A stretch of 64,000 nt of DNA from Siphonodentalium dalli (GCA_032622095.1 CP136066.1:54714609-54778608); one strand, 5' to 3'; positions 1 to 11,290 are shown, counted from the first letter of the stretch. The notes: generated by a model from the sequence alone, not told the origin. Numbers and translations are program-made.

Positions 1-1492
1 GATTTTAAAGTTATTTTGACAGAGAAAAGCTTCCTAGTCAGTCCCACTATTTGGTCAGTTCTGGTGCAACATGAAACTAGCACTAGTCAGTAGTGGTACT
101 GGACTGGGAACCAGTCATCTTATGGTTGAGTTAAAAGTTGATGTATACATTGGTTTATCGATTTTCAAGATCTTTTGACATAGAAAAGCTTCCTAGTCAG
201 TTCCACTATTTGGTCAGTTCTGGTGTGATATGAAAACTAGCACTAGCCAGTAGTGGTGTTGGACTGGGAACCAGTCATCTTATGGTTGAGTCAAAAGTTG
301 ATGTATATATTGGTTTATCTATTTTCAAGATCTTTTGACAGAGAAAAGCTTCCTAGTCAGTCCCACTATTTGGTCAGTTCTAGTGTGACATGAAAACTAG
401 CACTAGTCAGTAGTGGTACTGGACTGGGAACCAGTCATCTTATGGTTGAGTTAAAAGTTGATGTATACATTGGTTTATCGATTTTCAAGATCTTTTGACA
501 TAGAAAAGCTTCCTAGTCAGTTCCACTATTTGGTCAGTTCTGGTGTGATATGAAAACTAGCACTAGCCAGTAGTGGTGTTGGACTGGGAACCAGTCATCT
601 TATGGTTGATTCAAAAGTTTATGTATCTATTTTCAAGATCTTTTGACAAAGAAAAGCTTCCAAGTCAGTTCCACTATTTGGTCAGAACTGGTGTGATATG
701 AAAACTAGCACTAGCCAGTAGTGGTGTTGGACTGGGAACCAGTCATCCTATGGTTGAGTTAAAAGTTGATGTATACATTGGTTTATCGATTTTCAAGATC
801 TTTTGACAAAGAAAAGCTTCCAAGTCAGTTCCACTATTTGGTCAGTTCTGGTGTGATATGAAAACTAGCACTAGCCAGTAGTGGTGTTGGACTGGGAACC
901 AGTCATCTTATGGTTGAGTCAAAAGTTGATGTATATATTGGTTTATCAATGTTCAAGTTATTTTGACAGAGAAAAGCTTCCTAGTCAGTCCCACTAATTG
1001 GTCAGTTCTAGTGTGACATGAAAACTAGCACAAGTCAGTAGTGGCACTGGACTGGGAACCAGTCATCCTATGGTTGAATCAAAAGTTGATGTAAATAATG
1101 GTTTATCTATTTTCAAGATCTTTCGACAGAGAAAAGCTTCCTAGTCAGTCCCACTAATTGGTCAGTTCTAGTGTGACATGAAAACTAGCACTAGCCAGTA
1201 GTGGTACTGGACTGGGAACCAGTCATCTTATGGTTGAGTTAAAAGTATGTCGTATATATTGGTTTATCAATTTTCAAGTTCTTTTGACAGAAAAGCTTCC
1301 CAGTCAGTCCCACTATTCGGTCAGTTCTGGTGACATAAAAACTAGCACTAGTCAGTAGTGGTACTGGACTGGGAACCAGTCATCCTATGGTTGAGTCAAA
1401 AGTTGATGTATACATTGGTTTATCGATTTTCAAGATCTTTTGACAGAAAAGCTTCCTAGTCAGTCCCACTATTCGGTCAGTTCTGGTGACAT

Positions 1493-3073
1493 AAAAACAA
1501 GCACTAGTCAGTAGTGGTACTGGACTGGGAACCAGTCTTCCTATGGTTGAGTCAAAAGTTGATGTATACATTGGTTTATCGATTTTCAAGATCTTTTGAC
1601 AGAGAAAAGCTTCCTAGTCAGTTCCACTATTTGGTCAGTTCTGGTGTGATATGAAAACTAGCACTAGCCAGTAGTGGTATTGGACTGGGAACCAGTCATC
1701 TTATGGTTCAGTCAAAAGTTGATGTATATATTGGTTTATCAATTTTCAAGATCTTTTGACATAGAAAAGCTTCCTAGTCAGTTCCACTATTTGGTCAGTT
1801 CTGGTGTGATATGAAAACTAGCACTAGCCAGTAGTGGTATTGGACTGGGAACCAGTCATCTTATGGTTCAGTCAAAAGTTGATGTATATATTGGTTTATC
1901 AATTTTCAAGATCTTTTGACATAGAAAAGCTTCCTAGTCAGTTCCACTATTTGGTCAGTTCTGGTGTGATATGAAAACTAGCACTAGCCAGTAGTGGTGT
2001 TGGACTGGGAACCAGTCATCTTATGGTTGAGTCAAAAGTTGATGTATATATTGGTTTATCTATTTTCAAGATCTTTTGACAGAGAAAAGCTTCCTAGTCA
2101 GTCCCACTATTTGGTCAGTTCTAGTGTGACATGAAAACTAGCACTAGTCAGTAGTGGTACTGGACTGGGAACCAGTCATCTTATGGTTGAGTTAAAAGTT
2201 GATGTATACATTGGTTTATCGATTTTCAAGATCTTTTGACATAGAAAAGCTTCCTAGTCAGTTCCACTATTTGGTCAGTTCTGGTGTGATATGAAAACTA
2301 GCACTAGCCAGTAGTGGTGTTGGACTGGGAACCAGTCATCTTATAGTTGATTCAAAAGTTTATGTATCTATTTTCAAGATCTTTTGACAAAGAAAAGCTT
2401 CCAAGTCAGTTCCACTATTTGGTCAGTTCTGGTGTGATATGAAAACTAGCACTAGCCAGTAGTGGTGTTGGACTGGGAACCAGTCATCTTATGGTTGAGT
2501 CAAAAGTTGATGTATATATTGGTTTATCAATGTTCAAGTTATTTTGACAGAGAAAAGCTTCCTAGTCAGTCCCACTAATTGGTCAGTTCTAGTGTGACAT
2601 GAAAACTAGCACAAGTCAGTAGTGGCACTGGACTGGGAACCAGTCATCCTATGGTTGAATCAAAAGTTGATGTAAATAATGGTTTATCTATTTTCAAGAT
2701 CTTTCGACAGAGAAAAGCTTCCTAGTCAGTCCCACTAATTGGTCAGTTCTAGTGTGACATGAAAACTAGCACTAGCCAGTAGTGGTACTGGACTGGGAAC
2801 CAGTCATCTTATGGTTGAGTTAAAAGTATGTCGTATATATTGGTTTATCAATTTTCAAGTTCTTTTGACAGAAAAGCTTCCCAGTCAGTCCCACTATTCG
2901 GTCAGTTCTGGTGACATAAAAACTAGCACTAGTCAGTAGTGGTACTGGACTGGGAACCAGTCATCCTATGGTTGAGTCAAAAGTTGATGTATACATTGGT
3001 TTATCGATTTTCAAGATCTTTTGACAGAAAAGCTTCCTAGTCAGTCCCACTATTCGGTCAGTTCTGGTGACAT
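1493..3073 (+). repeat. 10-monomer higher-order unit, 1581 bp (first copy)
   Basis: The diagnostic variant AAAAACAAGC recurs at 1493, 3074, 4815, 6396 and 14354. Spacings are 1581, 1741 and 1581 bp, then 7958. The 1581-bp unit contains ten monomers, including one 148-bp and two 156-158-bp variants. Boundaries are set by this arbitrary anchor and the true breakpoints are unknown. Confidence 0.88.
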
Positions 3074-4814
3074 AAAAACAAGCACTAGTCAGTAGTGGTA
3101 CTGGACTGGGAACCAGTCATCCTATGGTTGAGTCAAAAGTTGATGTATACATTGGTTTATCGATTTTCAAGATCTTTTGACAGAGAAAAGCTTCCTAGTC
3201 AGTTCCACTATTTGGTCAGTTCTGGTGTGATATGAAAACTAGCACTAGCCAGTAGTGGTATTGGACTGGGAACCAGTCATCTTATGGTTCAGTCAAAAGT
3301 TGATGTATATATTGGTTTATCAATTTTCAAGATCTTTTGACATAGAAAAGCTTCCTAGTCAGTTCCACTATTTGGTCAGTTCTGGTGTGATATGAAAACT
3401 AGCACTAGCCAGTAGTGGTATTGGACTGGGAACCAGTCATCTTATGGTTCAGTCAAAAGTTGATGTATATATTGGTTTATCAATTTTCAAGATCTTTTGA
3501 CATAGAAAAGCTTCCTAGTCAGTTCCACTATTTGGTCAGTTCTGGTGTGATATGAAAACTAGCACTAGCCAGTAGTGGTGTTGGACTGGGAACCAGTCAT
3601 CTTATGGTTGAGTCAAAAGTTGATGTATATATTGGTTTATCTATTTTCAAGATCTTTTGACAGAGAAAAGCTTCCTAGTCAGTCCCACTATTTGGTCAGT
3701 TCTAGTGTGACATGAAAACTAGCACTAGTCAGTAGTGGTACTGGACTGGGAACCAGTCATCTTATGGTTGAGTTAAAAGTTGATGTATACATTGGTTTAT
3801 CGATTTTCAAGATCTTTTGACATAGAAAAGCTTCCTAGTCAGTTCCACTATTTGGTCAGTTCTGGTGTGATATGAAAACTAGCACTAGCCAGTAGTGGTG
3901 TTGGACTGGGAACCAGTCATCTTATGGTTGATTCAAAAGTTTATGTATCTATTTTCAAGATCTTTTGACAAAGAAAAGCTTCCAAGTCAGTTCCACTATT
4001 TGGTCAGAACTGGTGTGATATGAAAACTAGCACTAGCCAGTAGTGGTGTTGGACTGGGAACCAGTCATCCTATGGTTGAGTTAAAAGTTGATGTATACAT
4101 TGGTTTATCGATTTTCAAGATCTTTTGACAAAGAAAAGCTTCCAAGTCAGTTCCACTATTTGGTCAGTTCTGGTGTGATATGAAAACTAGCACTAGCCAG
4201 TAGTGGTGTTGGACTGGGAACCAGTCATCTTATGGTTGAGTCAAAAGTTGATGTATATATTGGTTTATCAATGTTCAAGTTATTTTGACAGAGAAAAGCT
4301 TCCTAGTCAGTCCCACTAATTGGTCAGTTCTAGTGTGACATGAAAACTAGCACAAGTCAGTAGTGGCACTGGACTGGGAACCAGTCATCCTATGGTTGAA
4401 TCAAAAGTTGATGTAAATAATGGTTTATCTATTTTCAAGATCTTTCGACAGAGAAAAGCTTCCTAGTCAGTCCCACTAATTGGTCAGTTCTAGTGTGACA
4501 TGAAAACTAGCACTAGCCAGTAGTGGTACTGGACTGGGAACCAGTCATCTTATGGTTGAGTTAAAAGTATGTCGTATATATTGGTTTATCAATTTTCAAG
4601 TTCTTTTGACAGAAAAGCTTCCCAGTCAGTCCCACTATTCGGTCAGTTCTGGTGACATAAAAACTAGCACTAGTCAGTAGTGGTACTGGACTGGGAACCA
4701 GTCATCCTATGGTTGAGTCAAAAGTTGATGTATACATTGGTTTATCGATTTTCAAGATCTTTTGACAGAAAAGCTTCCTAGTCAGTCCCACTATTCGGTC
4801 AGTTCTGGTGACAT
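3074..4814 (+). repeat. 11-monomer higher-order unit, 1741 bp
   Basis: Same series as the 1581-bp unit but 160 bp longer. The extra monomer carries the variant GGTCAGAACTGG (near 4005). The same variant near 683 shows that the partial unit at 1-1492 is of this type. The pair 1741 plus 1581 makes a 3322-bp super-unit. Confidence 0.87.
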
Positions 4815-6395
4815 AAAAACAAGCACTAGTCAGTAGTGGTACTGGACTGGGAACCAGTCATCCTATGGTTGAGTCAAAAGTTGATGTATACATTGGTTTA
4901 TCGATTTTCAAGATCTTTTGACAGAGAAAAGCTTCCTAGTCAGTTCCACTATTTGGTCAGTTCTGGTGTGATATGAAAACTAGCACTAGCCAGTAGTGGT
5001 ATTGGACTGGGAACCAGTCATCTTATGGTTCAGTCAAAAGTTGATGTATATATTGGTTTATCAATTTTCAAGATCTTTTGACATAGAAAAGCTTCCTAGT
5101 CAGTTCCACTATTTGGTCAGTTCTGGTGTGATATGAAAACTAGCACTAGCCAGTAGTGGTATTGGACTGGGAACCAGTCATCTTATGGTTCAGTCAAAAG
5201 TTGATGTATATATTGGTTTATCAATTTTCAAGATCTTTTGACATAGAAAAGCTTCCTAGTCAGTTCCACTATTTGGTCAGTTCTGGTGTGATATGAAAAC
5301 TAGCACTAGCCAGTAGTGGTGTTGGACTGGGAACCAGTCATCTTATGGTTGAGTCAAAAGTTGATGTATATATTGGTTTATCTATTTTCAAGATCTTTTG
5401 ACAGAGAAAAGCTTCCTAGTCAGTCCCACTATTTGGTCAGTTCTAGTGTGACATGAAAACTAGCACTAGTCAGTAGTGGTACTGGACTGGGAACCAGTCA
5501 TCTTATGGTTGAGTTAAAAGTTGATGTATACATTGGTTTATCGATTTTCAAGATCTTTTGACATAGAAAAGCTTCCTAGTCAGTTCCACTATTTGGTCAG
5601 TTCTGGTGTGATATGAAAACTAGCACTAGCCAGTAGTGGTGTTGGACTGGGAACCAGTCATCTTATAGTTGATTCAAAAGTGTATGTATCTATTTTCAAG
5701 ATCTTTTGACAAAGAAAAGCTTCCAAGTCAGTTCCACTATTTGGTCAGTTCTGGTGTGATATGAAAACTAGCACTAGCCAGTAGTGGTGTTGGACTGGGA
5801 ACCAGTCATCTTATGGTTGAGTCAAAAGTTGATGTATATATTGGTTTATCAATGTTCAAGTTATTTTGACAGAGAAAAGCTTCCTAGTCAGTCCCACTAA
5901 TTGGTCAGTTCTAGTGTGACATGAAAACTAGCACAAGTCAGTAGTGGCACTGGACTGGGAACCAGTCATCCTATGGTTGAATCAAAAGTTGATGTAAATA
6001 ATGGTTTATCTATTTTCAAGATCTTTCGACAGAGAAAAGCTTCCTAGTCAGTCCCACTAATTGGTCAGTTCTAGTGTGACATGAAAACTAGCACTAGCCA
6101 GTAGTGGTACTGGACTGGGAACCAGTCATCTTATGGTTGAGTTAAAAGTATGTCGTATATATTGGTTTATCAATTTTCAAGTTCTTTTGACAGAAAAGCT
6201 TCCCAGTCAGTCCCACTATTCGGTCAGTTCTGGTGACATAAAAACTAGCACTAGTCAGTAGTGGTACTGGACTGGGAACCAGTCATCCTATGGTTGAGTC
6301 AAAAGTTGATGTATACATTGGTTTATCGATTTTCAAGATCTTTTGACAGAAAAGCTTCCTAGTCAGTCCCACTATTCGGTCAGTTCTGGTGACAT
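4815..6395 (+). repeat. 10-monomer higher-order unit, 1581 bp (second copy)
   Basis: Matches 1493-3073 at an offset of 3322 bp with very few base differences (for example GTTTATG to GTGTATG near 5681). It is followed by a further partial unit that runs to about 7.36 kb, where the array changes at a monomer marked CAGTAGAGGTG. Confidence 0.87.
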
Positions 6396-7797
6396 AAAAA
6401 CAAGCACTAGTCAGTAGTGGTACTGGACTGGGAACCAGTCATCCTATGGTTGAGTCAAAAGTTGATGTATACATTGGTTTATCGATTTTCAAGATCTTTT
6501 GACAGAGAAAAGCTTCCTAGTCAGTTCCACTATTTGGTCAGTTCTGGTGTGATATGAAAACTAGCACTAGCCAGTAGTGGTATTGGACTGGGAACCAGTC
6601 ATCTTATGGTTCAGTCAAAAGTTGATGTATATATTGGTTTATCAATTTTCAAGATCTTTTGACATAGAAAAGCTTCCTAGTCAGTTCCACTATTTGGTCA
6701 GTTCTGGTGTGATATGAAAACTAGCACTAGCCAGTAGTGGTATTGGACTGGGAACCAGTCATCTTATGGTTCAGTCAAAAGTTGATGTATATATTGGTTT
6801 ATCAATTTTCAAGATCTTTTGACATAGAAAAGCTTCCTAGTCAGTTCCACTATTTGGTCAGTTCTGGTGTGATATGAAAACTAGCACTAGCCAGTAGTGG
6901 TGTTGGACTGGGAACCAGTCATCTTATGGTTGAGTCAAAAGTTGATGTATATATTGGTTTATCTATTTTCAAGATCTTTTGACAGAGAAAAGCTTCCTAG
7001 TCAGTCCCACTATTTGGTCAGTTCTAGTGTGACATGAAAACTAGCACTAGTCAGTAGTGGTACTGGACTGGGAACCAGTCATCTTATGGTTGAGTTAAAA
7101 GTTGATGTATACATTGGTTTATCGATTTTCAAGATCTTTTGACATAGAAAAGCTTCCTAGTCAGTTCCACTATTTGGTCAGTTCTGGTGTGATATGAAAA
7201 CTAGCACTAGCCAGTAGTGGTGTTGGACTGGGAACCAGTCATCTTATAGTTGATTCAAAAGTTTATGTATCTATTTTCAAGATCTTTTGACAAAGAAAAG
7301 CTTCCAAGTCAGTTCCACTATTTGGTCAGTTCTGGTGTGATATGAAAACTAGCACTAGCCAGTAGAGGTGTTGGACTGGGAACCAGTCATCTTATGGTTG
7401 AGTTAAAAGTATGTCGTATATATTGGTTTATCAATTTTCAAGTTCTTTTGACAGAAAAGCTTCCCAGTCAGTCCCACTATTCGGTCAGTTCTGGTGACAT
7501 AAAAACTAGCACTAGTCAGTAGTGGTACTGGACTGGGAACCAGTCATCCTATGGTTGAGTTAAAAGTTGATGTATCCATTGGTTTATCGATTTTCAAGAT
7601 CTTTTGACAGGGAAAAGCTTCCTAGTCAGTTCCACTATTTGGTCAGTTCTGGTGTGATATGAAAACTAGCACTAGCCAGTAGTGGTGTTGGACTGGGAAC
7701 CAGTCATCTTATGGTTGAGTCAAAAGTTGATGTATATATATTGGTTTATCTACTTTCAAGATCTTTTGACAGAGAAAAGCTTCCTAGTCAGTCCCAC

Positions 7798-7984
7798 TTG
7801 TAAAATTTATGGATTTACATTTAATATCATTCATCCAAAAGTAACTCTTAAAATTAAACAAATGTCCTAAAAAAAAGTAAAACTATAGAAAAAATTTAAG
7901 AAAAATATTAAATTGAAATGTTTTGACATTCAAATTTGAGTTTAAATAAAAACATTCAGTTGAAATTGTTCTGACATTCAAATT
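7798..7984 (+). repeat. Truncated spacer, copy 1 (3' part only)
   Basis: Satellite breaks after CAGTCCCAC and continues directly with TTGTAAAATTTATGG, which lies about 600 bp inside a full spacer. It then follows the long-class spacer to its end and re-enters satellite at GGTTGAGTT. It contains the AT-rich stretch and the near-direct repeat of about 37 bp found in the longest spacers. A 62-codon open frame overlaps the junction; it reads out of satellite and is not a gene. Confidence 0.93.
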
Positions 7985-8240
7985 GGTTGAGTTAAAAGTT
8001 GATATATATATATTGGTTAATCGATTTTCAAGTTATTTTGACAGAGAAAAGCTTCCTAGTCAGTCCCACTATTTGGTCAGTTCAGGTGTGAAATGAAAAA
8101 TGAAATTGTTCTGACATTCAAATTGGTTGAGTTAAAAGTTGATATATATATATTGGTTAATCGATTTTCAAGTTATTTTGACAGAGAAAAGCTTCCTAGT
8201 CAGTCCCACTATTTGGTCAGTTCAGGTGTGAAATGAAAAA
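7961..8240 (+). repeat. 140-bp tandem duplication at spacer/satellite edge
   Basis: TGAAATTGTTCTGACATTC occurs at 7961 and 8101, and the 140 bp after each match. The unit spans the last spacer bases and most of the first satellite monomer. It is absent from the sister unit at 11.45 kb, which explains why the offset between sister units drops from 3493 to 3353 bp. Confidence 0.9.
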
Positions 8241-9376
8241 TAGCACTGAGTTAAAAGTTGATGTATATATTGGTTAATCGATTTTCAAGTTATTTTGACA
8301 GAGAAAAGCTTCCTAGTCAGTCCCACTATTTGGTCAGTTCTAGTGTGATATGAAACTAGCACTAGTCAGTAGTGGTACTGGACTGGGAACCAGTCATCTT
8401 ATGGTTGAGTCAAAAGTTTATGTATATAATGGTTTATCAATTTTCAAGATCTTTTGACAGAGAAAAGCTTCCTAGTCAGTCCCACTATTTGGTCAGTTCT
8501 AGTGTCACATGAAAACTAGCACTAGTCAGTAGTGGTACTGGACTGGGAACCAGTCATCTTATGGTTGAGTTAAAAGTTGATGTATACATTGGTTTATCGA
8601 TTTTCAAGATCTTTTGACATAGAAAAGCTTCCTAGTCAGTTCCACTATTTGGTCAGTTCTGGTGTGATATGAAATCTAGCACTAGCCAGTAGTGGTGTTG
8701 GACTGGGAACCAGTCATCTTATAGTTGATTCAAAAGTTTATGTATCTATTTTCAAGATCTTTTGACAAAGAAAAGCTTTTTCAAGTTCTTTTGACAGAAA
8801 AGCTTCCCAGTCAGTCCCACTATTTGGTCAGTTCTGGTGTGACATAAAAACTAGCACTAGCCAGTAGTGGTGTTGGACTGGGAACCAGTCATCTTATGGT
8901 TGAGTCAAAAGTTGATGTATATATATTGGTTTATCTACTTTCAAGATCATTTGACAGAGAAAAGCTTCCTAGTCAGTCCCACTATTTGGTAAGTTCTGGT
9001 GTGAAATGAAAACTAGCACTAGCCAGTAGTGGTGTTGGACTGGAAACAGTCATCTTATGGTTGAGTCAAAAGTTGATGTATATATTGGTTTAGCAATTTT
9101 CAAGTTCTTTTGACAGAAAAGCTTCCCAGTCAGTCCCACTATTTGGTCAGTTCTGGTGTGACATAAAAACTAGCACTAGTCAGTAGTGGTACTGGACTGG
9201 GAACCAGTCATCCTATGGTTGAGTCAAAAGTTGATGTATATATTGGTTTATCGATTTTCAAGTTCTTTCGGCAGAGAAACGCTTCCTAGTCAGTCCCACT
9301 ATTTGGTCAGATCTGGTGTGAAATGAAAACTAGCACTAGTCAGTATTGGTACTGGACTGGGAACCAGTCATCTTAT
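7985..9376 (+). repeat. HindIII satellite array, about 9 monomers
   Basis: Short array between a truncated and a full spacer. It includes a shortened monomer (GAAAAATAGCACTGAG, near 8236) that lacks roughly the 3' third, and a collapsed monomer with HindIII sites only 27 bp apart (8773 and 8800). The last monomer has lost HindIII (AAACGCTTCC) and carries CAGATCTGG and CAGTATTGG, the hallmark of most arrays just before a spacer. Confidence 0.95.
8773..8805 (+). repeat. Collapsed satellite monomer
   Basis: Two HindIII sites lie 27 bp apart because a monomer is deleted between its AAGCTT and the TTCAAGTTC of the next. The same junction is present near 12126, 16731 and 20084, so it predates the unit duplications. 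Confidence 0.85.
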
Positions 9377-9445
9377 AGTTTAGTTATCAGTCGACGTTTA
9401 TATATGTTTGCCATTTTTTAAAGTTCTTTCAATAGAAAATATTAT

Positions 9446-9467
9446 AACACCACTGGCTAGTGCTAGT
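9446..9467 (-). repeat. Inverted satellite fragment inside spacer
   Basis: Reverse complement matches the satellite stretch spanning ACTAGCACTAGCCAG and the following TGGTGTT, apart from a 3-nt gap. It is oriented opposite to all surrounding monomers and is conserved in every full spacer, so it belongs to the original spacer. Confidence 0.75.
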
Positions 9468-9542
9468 CAAAACATTCTAATTTCTGGGATGCTTCAAAGA
9501 AAATAACACCTTTGTTCTTATTAACAACAACAGTATTAATAA

Positions 9543-9554
9543 TATATATAAAAG
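9543..9554 (+). promoter_or_regulatory. TATA-box-like motif in spacer
   Basis: TATATATAAAAG lies 166 bp into the spacer and is kept at the same relative place in all 13 full copies, even where the bases just upstream vary (a 3-bp deletion in copies 6 and 7). It resembles a Pol II TATA element. No start site or transcript can be shown, and AT-rich DNA makes chance matches common. Confidence 0.3.
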
Positions 9555-9890
9555 TCAGGAATGGACAAGATAAACTGTCAAATCTACATGATGAGCTGAT
9601 ACATGGCATTAACAGCTTAAGATGCTAATGTGTTTTGTCACATTGATTAGGTATTGTTTTGACAAGTCAACAACCACTGACATCAAAGCTGGAGCATTAT
9701 GTGTCATTAGATAGTCTATTGTTTGTCACAAAGTGAGAACTTTTCACATCATTAGCAAGTTTGAAGTGAGGGTTTAAATATTCTGCAGAAACTAAATTTT
9801 CAGCATAACATCAACTGTAGTGGGCAGGAAAGCAGCTAGGATTTAATATTATAACAACTTGGGTTTTTTTCCAACATTGGATTATTTTAG

Positions 9891-9905
9891 GCATCCAAGC
9901 TTAAG
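9891..9905 (+). other. Splice-site-like pair in spacer
   Basis: A T-rich tract and TTATTTTAG precede a 15-nt segment (GCATCCAAGCTTAAG) that is followed by GTAAGGTAT. This looks like a 3' splice acceptor, a microexon and a 5' donor. All full spacers keep it. It could equally be chance; there is no reading frame to support it. Confidence 0.2.
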
Positions 9906-10099
9906 GTAAGGTATATTAATTTTTTTATAATCTTAGATTTGTGTTTAAAATCAATCACAACACATTTTTTTTTTCGATTGTAAAATTTATGGATTTACAT
10001 TTAATATCATTCATCCAAAAGTAACTTTTAAAATTAAACAAATGTCCTAAAAAAAAGTTAATAGAAACATTCAGTTGAAATTGTTCTGACATTCAAATT

Positions 10100-11290
10100 G
10101 GTTGAGTTAAAAGTTGATATATATATATTGGTTCATCGATTTTAAAGTTATTTTGACAGAGAAAAGCTTCCTAGTCAGTCCCACTATTTGGTCAGTTCTG
10201 GTGCAACATGAAACTAGCACTAGTCAGTAGTGGTACTGGACTGGGAACCAGTCATCTTATGGTTGAGTTAAAAGTTGATGTATACATTGGTTTATCGATT
10301 TTCAAGATCTTTTGACATAGAAAAGCTTCCTAGTCAGTTCCACTATTTGGTCAGTTCTAGTGTGACATGAAAACTAGCACTAGTCAGTAGTGGCACTGGA
10401 CTGGGAACCAGTCATCTTATGGTTGAATCAAAAGTTGATGTAAATAATGGTTTATCTATTTTCAAGATCTTTTGACAGACAAAAGCTTCCTAGTCAGTCC
10501 CACTATTTGGTCAGTTCTAGTGTGACATGAAAACTAGCACTAGTCAGTAGTGGTACTGGACTGGGAACCAGTCATCCTATGGTTGAGTTAAAAGTTGATG
10601 TATACATTGGTTTATCGATTTTCAAGATCTTTTGACAAAGAAAAGCTTCCAAGTCAGTTCCACTATTTGGTCAGTTCTGGTGTGATATGAAAACTAGCAC
10701 TAGCCAGTAGTGGTGTTGGACTGGGAACCAGTCATCTTATAGTTGATTCAAAAGTTTATGTATCTATTTTCAAGATCTTTTGACAAAGAAAAGCTTCCAA
10801 GTCAGTTCCACTATTTGGTCAGTTCTGGTGTGATATGAAAACTAGCACTAGCCAGTAGAGGTGTTGGACTGGGAACCAGTCATCTTATGGTTGAGTTAAA
10901 AGTATGTCGTATATATTGGTTTATCAATTTTCAAGTTCTTTTGACAGAAAAGCTTCCCAGTCAGTCCCACTATTCGGTCAGTTCTGGTGACATAAAAACT
11001 AGCACTAGTCAGTAGTGGTACTGGACTGGGAACCAGTCATCCTATGGTTGAGTTAAAAGTTGATGTATACATTGGTTTATCGATTTTCAAGATCTTTGGA
11101 CAGGGAAAAGCTTCCTAGTCAGTCCCACTATTTGGTCAGTTCTGGTGTGATATGAAAACTAGCACTAGCCAGTAGTGGTGTTGGACTGGGAACCAGTCAT
11201 CTTATGGTTGAGTCAAAAGTTGATGTATATATATTGGTTTATCTACTTTCAAGATCTTTTGACAGAGAAAAGCTTCCTAGTCAGTCCCAC
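10100..11290 (+). repeat. HindIII satellite array, about 7-8 monomers
   Basis: Starts with GTTGATATATATATATTGG and a monomer marked GGTGCAACATGAAAC, the usual first monomer after short-class spacers. It ends at the same mid-monomer break (CAGTCCCAC to TTGTAAAA) as at 7797. Confidence 0.95.

Larger units (their letters stand above)
1..7797 (+). repeat. HindIII satellite array, about 49 monomers
   Basis: Tandem monomers, counted by AAGCTT sites at 27, 186, 346, 506, 654, 814, 974, 1134, 1293, 1449, 1607 and 1767, so the period is 148-160 bp and mostly 160. Each monomer holds the blocks TTTTGACAGAGAAAAGCTTCC, AGTCAGTCCCACTATTTGG, ACTAGCACTAG and GACTGGGAACCAGTC. The array is built from 10- and 11-monomer higher-order units. 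Base 1 corresponds to the sequence just after a full spacer (compare 10138), so the left edge is cut inside a composite unit. There is no gene. The array ends abruptly inside a monomer at a truncated spacer. Confidence 0.97.
9377..10099 (+). repeat. Spacer copy 1 (short class, 723 bp)
   Basis: Non-satellite AT-rich segment. The first ~63 bp align loosely with a satellite monomer and are a decayed edge. Next comes a short piece matching the satellite in reverse orientation (9446-9467), then unique sequence with a TATA-like box, a T-rich run followed by TTATTTTAG, GGTAAGGTAT, and a T9 tract before CGATTGTAAAA. It ends at GGTTGAGTT, where satellite resumes. No coding potential was seen and function is unknown. 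Confidence 0.95.

Noticed and set aside
20-30. Bacterial -35 boxes (TTGACA) in each monomer
   Set aside because: The sequence is eukaryotic satellite. The motif is part of the monomer and no matching -10 or gene follows.
1-200. Pol III promoter or tRNA-derived SINE in the monomer (GGTTGAATC)
   Set aside because: It departs from the B-box consensus GGTTCGANTCC at key bases, and there is no A box or tRNA fold.
1380-1589. 69-codon minus-strand open frame
   Set aside because: It crosses a 156-bp monomer (divisible by three), so its N-terminal peptide simply repeats at the end. It is repeat readthrough, not a gene.
7682-7870. 62-codon plus-strand frame present four times
   Set aside because: It runs from satellite into the truncated spacer and is copied exactly with the repeat units. 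The start is not ATG and there is no domain.
9250-9285. CENP-B box in the TTTCGGCAGAGAAACG monomer variant
   Set aside because: It has TTCG but lacks the correctly spaced A..CGGG core, and only edge monomers carry it.
1-9376. CRISPR array
   Set aside because: Period is ~160 bp and the whole monomer is conserved. There are no short identical repeats with unique spacers and no cas genes.
9580-9690. C/D-box snoRNA in the spacer (ATGATGA followed by CTGA)
   Set aside because: The C and D-like boxes are ~95 nt apart without complementary terminal stems. Chance matches are likely.
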